Assembly (NCBI GenBank): GCA_024305405.1
Contig: JAKNDB010000006.1
Span: 1-26,699, forward strand
DNA length: 26,699 nt
Direction of reading: 5' to 3'
Source: Dirofilaria immitis
Taxonomy: Eukaryota > Nematoda > Chromadorea > Rhabditida > Onchocercidae
In this document: piece by piece, positions 10,460 to 22,800 of the stretch
How positions within the stretch are numbered: position 1 is the first letter of the stretch
Layout of the letters: each line of letters begins with the position of its first letter
Translations under genes and position numbers: made by a program
Notes under the pieces: model-generated
What the model saw: the letters and a program-made list of their open reading frames with translations, nothing else
Database searches by the model: none
Told to the model about the DNA's origin: nothing

Positions 10460-11834
10460 TTACTTTTTATGAATTAAATATTCCTCGGCTTTCCGAATCA
10501 AATCTCCCATTTCTTTGTAGTGTGCCAAGTTGCTAGCTTCATCAACCGATAACCATCTGACATTTTGATGTTCATCTGATAATCTAACTTCTCCACCATC
10601 TTTCAGTTTTGCCAACCAATATTTAACTGTTTTCTAAAAAGTGAATGCTGATGGCGATATTCCACAAATTCAACATTTAAAAATAAAAACAAGAAATTTT
10701 TCGATCGAATAAGTCTTATTTATTCATTGCTACATTCATGCTAAATATACATGGACGATAACTGCAATTATAATGCTCCATTCATGCTAAACATACATGG
10801 ACGATAACTGCAATTATGATAATTACCAGAAATAATTCATACTTCGAAAGTTTTCCACCTGTTTTTTAATTTCATCGCCGTATCGGTCACTTTTTTTACT
10901 ACATACTTCAGAATTTCCACGAAGTCCTTATGTACATCTAAATTATCAGCTGTTATTCCAGCTTCTTCACGGGTTTCACGTAATGCTGCCGACCATTCGT
11001 CTTCACCAAGATCAACATGACCTCAAGAGATATTAAAATATATTTCAGCAAAAAACTAAACAAAACTAATAATCTTCAATCAAAATGATATAGTTTTTTG
11101 AATATTTTAGCTTTCATTTTATTTAATTCTTAACTATCCAATAACAGTGAAGAATAAGATATGGAACTTTCGAAATAATTACTTGACAGTATGTTAAAAT
11201 TACATTGAAATTAAAGTAAAACTGTATTGAAATAAAGTTACATTATAGAAATGAAAGAATGAATTTTTTAAACTTTAAATAAAAAATATTTCGCAAGTTA
11301 CGGACAATAATTTCTGTTTAGAAATGCAAGTATAATTTGAACATGTATATAAATAAATTAAAAAAGTCTATCGTATATAAATAGGTCAGTTATAAAAAGA
11401 GGTCAGTGAGATCTGATTAAGTGCCTTATACTATTCTTAATTGTGGATATTAATGCATCAGATTTATGCAAGTGTAAATAATTTAATATGAATATTAGTT
11501 TTATATACACTTCATGTCTATTTTTTCAGTGCGTTTCTGCTTTTCAATAAATACGACAAAGACCTCGTTAATTAGACTTTGTTCTCATTCATTTTATTAT
11601 AGATGAAAATAACATTCTCCATAGACAAATTCTTTCTATCACTAGAAATCTAATCGCAACAAAAGCAATAAAGGATCGATACGTCCTGTTAAATAAATAC
11701 TTCAAAATAAAGAGTAAACCTTTTGGTGGAGTCCAGTGATGTGGTGGGTAAGATGCCTGCAATAATAAATATTCAATTCGACCAGCTTTATGACGATAAA
11801 TTATCATACCGGCTGCACGTACAATATCGGCCAT
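10460..11834 (-). CDS. ndx-4: Bis(5'-nucleosyl)-tetraphosphatase (asymmetric), Nudix hydrolase
   Basis: This enzyme cleaves Ap4A to ATP and AMP and clears dinucleoside polyphosphates from the cytosol. Exons on the complement are 11834-11720, 11021-10900 and 10633-10460, coding for about 136 aa (family usually 138-147). Exon 1 gives MADIVRAAGMIIYRHKAGRI and the family-specific PPHHWTPPKG. The exon 1/2 junction splits the Gly codon. Exon 2 holds the full Nudix box: GHVDLGE, then REtREEAGI, supplying the metal-binding glutamates. Exon 3 starts KTVKYWLAKL, continues to SDEHQNVRW and ends with IRKAEEYLIHKK and TAA. Phase requires exon 2 to end in phase 0. GTA|GTAAAA at 10900 fits, and AAA|GTGACC at 10891 is the alternative (139 aa). 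The stronger-looking CAG|GTGGAA at 10859 breaks the frame. Residue 5 of the box is Leu where Pro is usual; all catalytic residues are present. The ATG at 11834 is the natural start. Confidence 0.93.
10734..10822. repeat. Tandem duplication of a 46-bp unit inside intron 2 of the Nudix gene
   Basis: Two copies, starting at 10734 and 10780, share ATTCATGCTAAA.ATACATGG followed by ACGATAACTGCAATTAT. They differ at one base within this shared part, then diverge. It is a recent local duplication wholly inside the intron and does not affect the coding exons. Confidence 0.85.
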
Positions 11835-12807
11835 CGTAGAGACAAGCGAAAAGTGATGTGAAATACAGGTACCAAACCGTGAAGGTAAAAAACAAAGCTA
11901 AATGATCGTCTCGCAAATAAATTCTACCGGAACTGATTCGGTCAACCGCAAAATACAAATTCCAAATTCAAGTAGAGATTGAAACAGTTCCCGAATTGTT
12001 GGGAATTTTTTCCACTGTTCTTTCTCTTCTCCTGAAGTTATGAGGATTCAGATTCAAATAATATTTTCTCTTGAGTCACTTATGTTTAGATTATTCAAGT
12101 TATATATCTTTATCTGCTCTCTTTTTCATTAATAATACGAAGTTTCTCATAAACCAAATGCTCTTTATCAACTGATTATTGCAACAAGATTTCTCGGTAT
12201 GTAAAAACGGTCGTCTATTGTTCTCTTCTACTTCATTGTTACATATTTCGTCCTTTTCTTTCTCTTTTCTTTTTCTCTCCTTCTCTGTTTTCTTCTTCAT
12301 TATGAAAAACTCCCGAAACAGATAGTAGTGTTTATAGCTAATGTATATATTAATTCTTTTTTTTTTTCAAGAATAATCTTCGGATGAAAATTTTAGGCAA
12401 ATATTGAAAAAAGAAAAGATTTTAAATATTTTAAATTGTGAATAGTTTTGGATTGAATAGAATTTCTTAAGAAAATAGAAGCTAATATTAAAGTTACAAT
12501 AAAAGATTACAGTTTTTGGCAAATTATAATAAAAATGTTTAATATATGAAATGCCAAGAATTACGAAGTGATGCATAAGAAATTTGCATAAAATGCTGCG
12601 AAGATAAATGAAAGTGAAAATGTCGAATTTTATTATTTAAATAATTCGTAATCGATAGATGACAATAATGTAGCACTTACTACTCAGAGTATTGAGTCCT
12701 TCGATTAAGCTCGAAATCTTTACAGCCCATAAAATTTTTAAGCTTCCAGCAACTTTGCAACTCATTACCAATGATAGTCGGAATGGAAAATTAGCGCAAA
12801 ACGCCAC
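11835..12807. other. Intergenic, 5' flank of the Nudix gene
   Basis: No exon recognised. It contains a plus-strand pyrimidine-rich tract at about 12240-12300 (TTTCTCTTTTC type), which makes a Lys/Glu-rich shadow ORF on the minus strand. The promoter of the Nudix gene should lie in the first few hundred bases, but no motif is distinct enough to call. Confidence 0.4.
12798..12801 (-). terminator. RNA polymerase III terminator of the tRNA-Gln gene
   Basis: On the coding (minus) strand a run of four T begins seven bases after the tRNA 3' end. This is the standard minimal pol III stop signal. Confidence 0.75.
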
Positions 12808-12879
12808 AGGTCCCGGGGAGATTTGAACTCCCGTCGCAGGATTCAGAGTCCTGAGTGCTAACCACTACACCACGGGACC
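12808..12879 (-). tRNA. tRNA-Gln (anticodon CTG)
   Basis: The complement folds as a 72-nt cloverleaf without intron. The acceptor stem GGTCCCG pairs with CGGGACC, with discriminator T. The D arm contains GTAGTGGTTAGC. The anticodon stem CAGGA/TCCTG encloses loop CTCTGAA, so the anticodon is CTG and reads CAG codons. The T arm is CGGGAGTTCAAATCTCCCG-like with the B box GTTCAAATC; the A box is TGGTGTAGTGG. The encoded 3' end has no CCA, as expected for a eukaryotic gene, and a TTTT pol III terminator follows within seven bases. It looks functional. Confidence 0.97.
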
Positions 12880-13521
12880 GCGTTACCATTGGATTTCTAA
12901 TTTCTGAACGACTCAAGCTTAAAAACTCAATGTTATTTCAGGATTTCATGCATTCATTGTTTTTGGGAAGTGGTTTTACGTATATCTTAGTTTTCATATC
13001 GTTTGACTTATATATAAATGGAATGAAACTTAAAAATAAGCATTGGCTATCTAGAATTTGATTCTAATATATGATGTGAAATTTGATGAAACTTTAGAAG
13101 TAACCATTTTGGCATAGAGATGGATATAGTGGCAAGAAATTAAGAAAAACCACTCGTCACTTTATTGATAGATATTAATCATACATGATTATATATTTCA
13201 TCTCACATTTCAATTTTAGTATCCGAGTTCCTCTTTAGGTTCTCTTACCTCTTAAATTTCTCGAAGTTAAATATGTTTAAATGAAATTTGACTTTTCTAA
13301 ATTACTGTGGTATTACTGTTGGTTAAGATGGATAGTTGTTGAAAATGGCTACATGAGAGATTTAATCCTAGAATTGTCGCAGTGTAAGGATAGCAAAATG
13401 GTTTAACCCACTAATCAAAAGATAAGATAAATAATATAATTTCAAAAGCTTTCCGAAAATTCAAATTCACATTGCTATATTAAATCGAAAATATTAAAAG
13501 TATTTCGTGATATAAAATACC
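12880..13521. other. Intergenic, nothing recognised
   Basis: AT-rich sequence between the tRNA and the plus-strand secreted-protein candidate. The ORF starting at 12855 is only the antisense of the tRNA plus open sequence. Confidence 0.4.
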
Positions 13522-14035
13522 ATGAAAGGATTGTTTACACTTCATTTTCTGTTTTTAATTCTAAGCAAAATTAGTGGACGGATCGTTTCAGTTATCGCCA
13601 TGCCTCCTTACAGAAGCATAAAAACGGCGTGGGTAATTTCATAATCCCTATTTTTAATTAATATATTTGAAATAAACTAAAATTTTTTATTTACCGACCT
13701 TTCAATACTATTTCTATTTGCCAGTTTTTTCGTTCTCCGTAAAATAAGTCAGACTGCGATTAATTTCGCATTTTTTTAAGTCTCTTACTAATTAATATGT
13801 TCAAAGAATTACGAACTATAGTATTCTTTATATTTATATTATTGCCTTAGCTTTACTATACCAGGGAATTAATTGAAAACTGAACCACTTTGTATTAATT
13901 GTTTCACAGCAATTAGAATTAGTAAATATCTCCAAAAACTTTTATTGTTTAACAGATAAAAGTGGTTATGTTTTAATTAAAAAAGTTTACATAGAGATAA
14001 ATATGTGCAAAATTCAGACGACCCTCCTTTTGTAA
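13522..14035 (+). CDS. Candidate small secreted protein (about 78 aa, two exons)
   Basis: Exon 1, 13522-13632, starts ATG and encodes a textbook signal peptide (MKGLFTLHFLFLILSKISG) then a basic, Pro-containing stretch ending SIKTAW. It ends at a phase-0 donor TGG|GTAATT. Exon 2, 13910-14035, follows the acceptor TTTCACAG and stays open for 41 codons in phase 0 to TAA at 14033-14035, with two cysteines (NFYCLTDKSGY and INMCKIQ). If exon 1 is not spliced, the ORF ends after three more codons, giving a 40-aa peptide. The family is not recognised. It lies alone between the tRNA and the convergent 3' end of the Tudor gene. The signal peptide is strong by eye, but the exon 2 assignment is inference. 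Confidence 0.42.
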
Positions 14036-14710
14036 TTCAAGAAAAGATTTATAAAAATAGAATCAGAGACAGATAGCTTGAATTTCTTGCAATTTAACTC
14101 AACCCGAAGTCTAATGTGAATACAGTAATTTCAAATCTTATTGAAAACTGAATTTTTTTCAAGAAAATATGCCAGAAATATCATAAAATTTATAAATAGT
14201 TCAAATATTATGATTGGAACTTTAATTACATATAGATATCACACAAGAAACGATCGCAAATAAGACCTACATGAATTATAGTATCGATAAACAATTAAGA
14301 AATTCACAAGCAAAACCGACTGAAAATGATACGCAAAAGAAATCAAAGGAAGAATTAGATTGTACAATTTAAATAGGATTTTCGGAAACAGTTTTAGAGT
14401 TAAATAACGGATTCTCAAGAAATTTTAGGTATAACTTTCTCGATCTAAAATTGCGAAAACTAAGCGTTTATATCTTCATTTCATAAGGCTACATTCCTCA
14501 TCTTTTTGCTCAAATACGGTGAAATGAATATTATTTTGATATTATTTTTAAAGAAAAATAAAAAGGTTGGTTTCATAAAAGACGATTTCTGTAGCAATTT
14601 GAAAAGTTGATTTCTATAAAAAATAAATTCAATTTGGATGCATGCAAATAATAATGCAGAAAAAGTCAGGATTCTTTCGAAATTTTCCGACAATAATCAG
14701 AGTAATAAAC
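14036..14710. other. Intergenic, 3' flank of the Tudor gene
   Basis: AT-rich sequence without a supported exon; it should contain the 3' UTR of the minus-strand Tudor gene. Open frames here have no splice support and a low-complexity composition. Confidence 0.4.
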
Positions 14711-17700
14711 TTATTCAATCCCATCATCGCTATTCATTCCATTTATTAATTTCACAATCCAAATACCATCCGATTTACGCTGTTCTTTGAAAAGAATACG
14801 CATCAACCTTCCAACACCAGGTATTTTATTCCTTTGGCAACTAATCGTTCCAATCGACTCTGCTTCGTTCAAAGAAGCCAACATACATGGTACTGCTAGA
14901 GCAGGTTGTGTACGAACATTTGGAGACTGAAATGTTCAATTAGTTGAATGCTTGTATGTTCCGGAATTTAGATTCTTAGTCTAAATAAAATGATCAAGAA
15001 AAACTATAAAAATAACTCAATATAGAGCCGCATTATAAAACTTGAATACTCTTCGGCTTAATATTTGTTGAGATTGCCAACAGTCTGCTGAACAACAATA
15101 TTTCATTAATGAAAAATACAGTAAGCTGTGATCTCCGTTTCTGTAATTTTTTCCGCTTAAATTCCAAACGAAATTTACCAAATTTTCTATAGACCACAAT
15201 TCATTTAGCTGGATCATTTCCACATGTCCGTCGTCAATGTGTCGAACATGTACAATATTTTCATTGAAACGTTCAATAATTGCTCTAACTTTCGCTCTTC
15301 CGAGATTACCGCACTGTACCAAACAAAGTACACCAATGCTCTGCAAATATATAGTAATAACAGGAAAAAACGTGGACAGAAAAAGAAGAATGAAAATTCA
15401 ATATATTTTTAGACTATTATTACAGATCATTTCGATACACTTCTCAATTAGTTGTAACACAGTGAAATTCGATTATTATTAGTCTAAAAGTAAATAAATA
15501 TCAATGCAAATAAAAGTAACAATTTCATTAGCATTCAGCTTGTGCGTCGGACACAACGAATCAAAACATTCGTTAGTTATATCTTGCGATGCGGGATTCA
15601 GGGTTACAAAAAATACCGGCCAATCAACATCACTACCGACTCTTTGTACCACTAATTCGCTTCCATCAATGATACTGACAAGCTTATGATATATCTGCAA
15701 ATCCAAGCTCGTGAATGTTGCATAATATAAAACAATGTTAGTGTCACAAACCTGAAAAAAATATTTATTACTTCTCTAAAGTAAAATTTAAAAAAATTTT
15801 CTAAAGAATTCCTCTGTAGTGGAATTCATTACAAAATATCGACATCCTCGATATAAGTTTCTCGATTTTCTCTGAATATAGTATCGTACCTGATAAGTTG
15901 GGAATGTTTGGAATTCATCATCTAAATGTGGGGAGATTTGGACTTCTGGCGGCACGAACTGAAATCGATCCAGTCTCTCAATCACAAATAAATGATATTC
16001 TGTAATTGGTTTTGTTTGCCGACCCCTTCAAATTTTCAATCCATTCAGAGTGGATTAGAGGATCTCTATCAAGTCTTATCTTATCACCTTCCTTTTTATA
16101 AATGGAAAGAGTTTCAAAATCTTGACCATCTGTTATAACTATAGTAACTTTACGACAATCAATTTCTATCATCTCTGCCTATAAGGTTTTATCATTGCTG
16201 CCTGTTCTATAATTCAATTAATAAGAATCAAGTTGAATTTTCGATGAAATTATTAGATCACAACGTTAAGTACCATTTCCTGCTTCTCATAACTGTTCGT
16301 ACCAGTGCATAATTGATTATAATCGGCTGATTCGTCGGGTGTGTAAATCAGTTTTCCAATCGAACTTTTATGTGATACATTGGATGCCTGTGGGTGTCAC
16401 ATAATTGTGATCGTAGGAATAAAATTACAGAGATTGAACGAAGACGTCTTCATATTACTACCTCTTATTCTTTTCCATTGTTTTTGATTAACTGCAAATG
16501 ATTGAAAATAAAGAACCATTACATCTAAAACAGCTTTTCCTGACTGTTCCAGTTTTAGTTGCCGATCTGAAATGTCTGGCAAATTTTTGGTACATTGCGA
16601 AACGGAATTCATCGAATGCCCCAAAAATTATCGTGAATATCTGAAATAGAAATTTCCATTATATCATCATAATCGATTAACACAAAATTAATCTTTTTTG
16701 AAATAACGATTGAATCAAATTCTCAGCATTTACCATGCGATGAAATTTCTTCCGATTGTTTTTAGCTATATTACAATAATCGCTAATTGTTCGATGCGGT
16801 GGTTCTCCATATTCCAATTTACGATGACAACTATCCCAAAATGAATCTGCCGATAGAGAAATTTTGCAGCCTGATAGAACTATTATTATTGGTTTCTTCG
16901 AAGTATCTGATGCATTTATCATACTATGCTAATTTTCGATTTAGATTTGAAAGAAAGTCTTTTCTATAAAATTAAAATTGGCAATTAAATAAGTACAATC
17001 TAAGACCGAATGAATAAAATAAAGAATAAATAATGAAGAAATAAGTAAAATTAAGTAGAACAAATTGAAATAAAAAAATAATAAATCTTGAACTATGTAC
17101 AAACTGTGCTTGAATTGGAAATCATAGAATTCGTTTTTGATGTCGGAAAAGTGGCCTTTGATTGTACTGAACGCTTCTTAGCTTTCGAATTGAGATAAAA
17201 TGGCGACTAAAGTATTTCGTTGTTGTGTGTTAGTAATCTTGTTGAATCGAGGGAGTATTACCCGCACTGCTTAATTGGTGCAAAATGCCATTTTCTAGGC
17301 GGGAAATTATCGATTTTGAGAAGGAGCATAATGTAGCAATATTAGAAGGATATCTCTTTACTTCGAGATAAAGTTTTGGAAATCTTAATTTTGAATTTTT
17401 GAAATTTTAAGACTACCTAGAACGGATTTAAACTCGGTATAATAATATTATGTAAGCGAATAAATAAAGTCAGCGCATTAAATTATTTTTTTATAGCCCA
17501 TAAACTTTCACTGAAATTAAATTTCATCAATCTTAATGAAGTTTGAAGTGCCACTCACATAAAGTGTAGAATAAATTCACTAAATCAATTCGAATAAATT
17601 AAATCAGTGCATTAAATCATATATAAATATATAAATCATTACCTTGCTTATATTCCGATTGTATTTTGAAGTTCCAAAATTACAGTCATTCGCCGGGTTT

Positions 17701-19759
17701 GATACGTATGTATACGGTATATAAGACATTTGCGAGGGCACGCTATTGGATGATATTCTGAAACATTGAAGTGATTTCAAACTTTTTGCCATATATGAAA
17801 ATATTTTATTAAATTTATAGAAATTTCAAAATTAAACAAACATAATTGAGCTGATACAAAAATCAAGAAAAATATAGTTTGAAGTGTGCATAATTAAGTC
17901 TTTATAAATTCGTCCTTGAAACTATTGATTACCTAACCAATAAAATAATTTGACAGTAAAAGCTCTCTAAAGATATATTTATAGTTTTAGTAAGTTTATG
18001 ATTGCTTCTACTATGGCTTATTTAAAATCTATTAGAACAAACATTTGCTGATACGATCCATCACATTTGTTTTTCGGCGTTATAATTTTCGGTATCTGTG
18101 GAGTCAAAAAACAAGATGGCCATTGCTGCCTCCATGATTGGTTTACGGCGATATCATGCTGTTGCTGCTGTAATAGGCTGGCTGCAATACTACCATTACT
18201 GTATCCGACTTCGGAATGATTGTAATCATTTGTCGTATATACAGGAATACCAGAACAATTATTTTGTTGTAACTGCGGAGAAAAAGAATTCTACAAAAAA
18301 AGCTTTTTTATTTTCTACATACTGAACAGTCCTTCTAGGAAGTTACTAATAGAAAAAAAAAGCAAATAATGAAGATTTCCAAATATTCATAGAGAAGTAC
18401 ACTAATAAAAAAGATTTCATGGCTCTTCATTAAACCAAAACAGTGCAAGAAATTTACAGTCATCTGTAAAACCCAAGATTACTGCGACAAATAGCGCAAT
18501 GATAAATAAGACTTGCACTCTCTGCATTACATTATTAGTTAACCTTCAGAAGTTATTATGACAACAAAAATATGCAAGTTGTTTATTTTGCTTGCATTGC
18601 ACAGTTTGAGACTAATCTGGTAATTCTAGTCAACCATGAATAAACAAACATGCAAAGGCGCTTTCTTCAGAAGTTCTTTGCAAACCTGATTAATACATGC
18701 CGTTTCCATAAAATTTGAATTATTAGAAGCAACCATGTCCAATTTTGCTGATATGTCCCATAGTTGCATTTGCAAAGCCATCAGCTGTAATTCTTGTTCT
18801 TTTCTGATGCTAAAAAGAAAAAACATGCAATTTTAACTCAAGTTCAATGTAAAACTTCAGTTAAAAATTTCAAAAATCAAATGTAAATGTCAGTGGCACG
18901 TTTTCAACTCATAATTTTCTCTAACAAGGAATAAATTAATAAACATTAAGCCTGAAAGAGAAAAAATTTCATGCCATTTCTATTTCTAAAAAACAAAAAT
19001 CCAAATTTCGTCTACACAGTTTCATTCGAATACGAACCTTTCGTTTGCAAAGTTTTCTTCTTCTTTCTCAACAATTTTTCCTGTTCGTATAACCGTTCTT
19101 CTTCACGTATTTCCTCCTTACGCTGTTCAAATTTTCTTACGATATCCACCATCGGCATCTTTTTGACTTCGAAAGAAGGAAGAAATATCAATGTATCAAT
19201 AAAAATGTTTTTCAAAAATGTTTAATGAAGCAGAATTTCTAATTTAATTGACCAAAAACGAGAAAAAAAACAGAAGATTAGACAGGTTGAAGCTCTCCGT
19301 CTTGAAATGACATTTTATCTAGTTGTTTGTTCCACGCGTTATATAAGACTTAGTTATTTCAATTAAATAATTTTAGAGTAATACAAAAAAAAAAAAGAAA
19401 ATTAGATTAACCGTGTGATGAGGCATCGATATTTATTCTTTCTTTTATGTTTTTCCCATCTTTTTCTTTGAATGTTCGTGGTTTCTTGCAATAAAGTATA
19501 AAATCTGTGCCCAACAATGTCACTTTTGCCCAATACAAATCACGGGCACATTTTAATGTCAAACAAATATTGTAATTATTTTCATCAAGCAACTGAAAAG
19601 AAAACTTTTATTACTCTGTTAATAAATTATTAAAAGTTATAAAATTAATGATATAAAATTATATTTAACATTTCGTTAACCTAAAATATAGGCAGTAAAG
19701 GTCTTTTTCATACAAATATAATTATATTTATATGTGTGTATGTGTGTGTATGTGTTATT

Positions 19760-19817
<58 letters not shown>

Positions 19818-22800
19818 GTGTATATGACTAATAATAACGCAAAGTTTTCTAAAACTATGAATAAAAAAATTTAATAGATATATAAAAGAAGCAGCTAAAT
19901 TAAACGATAAGGCGAATTTAAAAATGCAGATTTTGTAATTTCTTTTAAATTCTATTTCTTTTTCATTAATTTTCTAATTCCACTTTTTCTCTTGAAATTT
20001 TCAATAATTTCATGCAGTGTAATATGAGCTGAAAGATGCAGCATTGTCTTACCCTTATTCCCTTATTACCGTTCTTTTTAGATGGTGAAAATCTCTTCAC
20101 TCGACAACGGAAGGATGCTATTGGTTTTTCAAGAACTTCAACAGGCTGAAATCTGTCACTATTCACTAAATTTTATTTTCTCATTATAAAATTAGATATA
20201 ATCATCAATTAGCATCCGAAATATTAAAGCTTCTGGAAGTCCAATATGATGTACTTATAGATAATTTTCATGTTCAATCACATTCATTCATCAAATAATA
20301 CTACACTACTACTGTCTCTATGAATTATTATCAGAAATGTTAGAAAATGAGTCCAACAACTTCAATTAACATAGAATCAACTGTTGTAAGTTCACTCTAT
20401 ATCTACGCTTACTGCTTGAATAATTATTGACCATTGCCGATGCTACATATATTCAAATACAATGAACAACAATGCCAACCTGATCATGGAGTTCAAATAG
20501 GTCTGATGTACTGCATACAATCGTCTGTCCGAAATCAACAAGCAATACTTCACAAGTGTTATCATCCGGACGGTAATGACTGGCTATTGCTCTGAACAAA
20601 TGGAAAGTGGTTAAACGTGGAAAAAAATTAACCAAAAGCGGTCAATAACTTCAAATTCGATGTTTAATATGCATTTCTTCGGCAATTAAAGAGAAATTAA
20701 GAAATAAAAACTAATTAATTGCTGAAATTAAATTAAGAGAAAAGTAAATGAATGGTCAAATACCTAAGCATCATAAAACTCTTCGGTAAAACAATGACAA
20801 GCAATAACACTATTACTAATAGAGAAATTAAAAGTTACGAAGATGATGCAATGAAGATCAAATCCCGGGGTTATTTTATTTACAGTAGAAATGTCATGTT
20901 ATCCACAGGAAATAAGCAGTTTACGAACCTGTATGCCTGTGGCTCAAACGTTGAACTATTTAATCGTGCCGGACGAATCAACCGAGCTATACAACAAATA
21001 CCACGATCTAAGCATAATCGAGATTTTAGAGGTGTTGCTACCGCTACCATACGCTTAAAAAATAAATATTAATTCCTTATTTAACTGATCCAAATGACAG
21101 GTTATTTTAAGCTTGAAAAGATCGGAACTTGAAAAGCATGTTACAATTAACATTTTTGCTGTGAAAATAGATCAGTAACTGATATTCAAAAATTTAATTC
21201 TCATTTCTTTATTTGTGTACTTATCATTATTGGTAAAAATGATAAACTTTTAATATTTTATGATACATTTCAGAACAAAGTGTAACAAGACTTATTGTAA
21301 ATCTATTAATTATATAGCATTTCTATCCCAATATACTTCAATTACGAAAAAATTTATAGAAACAAACCTTTTTCAGATCATTGAGTATTTCGGAATCTCT
21401 CATTAAATAAGTATCATAATCTACACGCTCAGTTACTCAGTGCTGTTAGATGAGCCGGTAATGAAACACTAAATTTTTGAAACATAAATGGCAAAGATGG
21501 ATCTCTAGTTATCGCTGGCACTGATGCACTTTTCACCACCAATGCTCGACATCGACGACGAGGCATTCCACTACTATTACCACCACTAATGTTAGTGCTC
21601 TGTAATCATAGAATTGCTGAAATTAAAATTTGAAAAAAATTAAAAGCTCAAGAAAAACATGGACTATTAATTTGTGGTACTGCAACAGCATCAACGCTAT
21701 ATTACGTATTTTTAATGTAACTAAGAAACTGGATTGAATAAGTGCGTAAAATAAACGATAACAAATGAGGAAAGATAGGAATGAATAAAATTTGTGGAAC
21801 GAGCATTTTTCGCAACAGAAACTGGGGAAAGTATCTGAATTATGAAAAATTTTGATTTAAAATATTAAGTAACCATTTAAAATATTAAGTAAGTTTGGTT
21901 AGATAATTCGTTAGCTTCATTCGTCCCATTGGAGATATTTTTAAAACTTTTGAAATAGATTTGTCGATAGAGAAATTATTAAATCAGAGATTGGAATGTT
22001 CACTAGTGGTAAGATCACATGCATAAGTGAAAAATAAAGCAGCTTAAATCGAAACTTCTTGGAAATGGAATACAGAGCAGAATCATGCTCGTCTGGGTTA
22101 AGCCATTATCATATATTTATTAGCGTTGCTACTTATACTACTACTACTGTCATAAAATGATATCACAATAATTTTCGCGCCTGCCACCCTTATTCCAGTA
22201 AATTCTATAAGAATCAATAAAAATATATATACTTATATCTGTAAAAATATATGCAAACAAATATTCATACATATATATCTATTCATCTTTTCATGTGATA
22301 TAAATCTGTGCAAGACGAATTTATCGAACAATGCAATGGAAAAAATTCTTTAAAACTGTAAAAGCAAAAATACTGCCGTGCAATAATTAAAACTTTTGAA
22401 ATTTCGAAGAAATAATTCCATCGAAACATGAAAACTTGTTCCAAAAATATTCTATTTTTTCAAAAACTGACACACGCTTGGAAGGAAACCTTTCTGTAAG
22501 CAACTGATTCAGCGATTACTGATGCAGGAATAACAGTGGATTCGACAATTCGCGAAAATCGAACTTCATCAGTAACAGGAATTAAAGGAGCTTCAAGGAT
22601 TTTATTAATAACCTAGAATATAATATGTTAATTTGGCAATATATGAAAGCAAAGTGAGATGGCTCTTGCTACGTAACTTGAAATCTCGACATTTCTGATA
22701 AGTTTAACAAAAGGAATGCGAGCTTTTGAAAAAGGGTCTCGAAATCTGGTATTTGAAGGAAACGTTTATATAACAGAACTATATCTTACCTTCATAGTAC

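Noticed and set aside
12100..12300. Lys/Glu-rich minus-strand ORF
   Set aside because: It is produced by a pyrimidine-rich tract; no splice partner and no domain.
12855..13061. 68-codon plus-strand ORF
   Set aside because: It starts inside the antisense of the tRNA-Gln gene and then crosses AT-rich sequence with no codon signal.
17200..17274. 24-codon plus-strand ORF starting MATKVFRCC
   Set aside because: Good-looking start context but very short, inside intron 17 of the opposite-strand Tudor gene, with no downstream exon found.
20752..21072. 106-codon plus-strand ORF
   Set aside because: It is opposite Tudor exon 10, whose minus-strand reading has good splice sites and joins exon 11 in phase to form a Tudor core.
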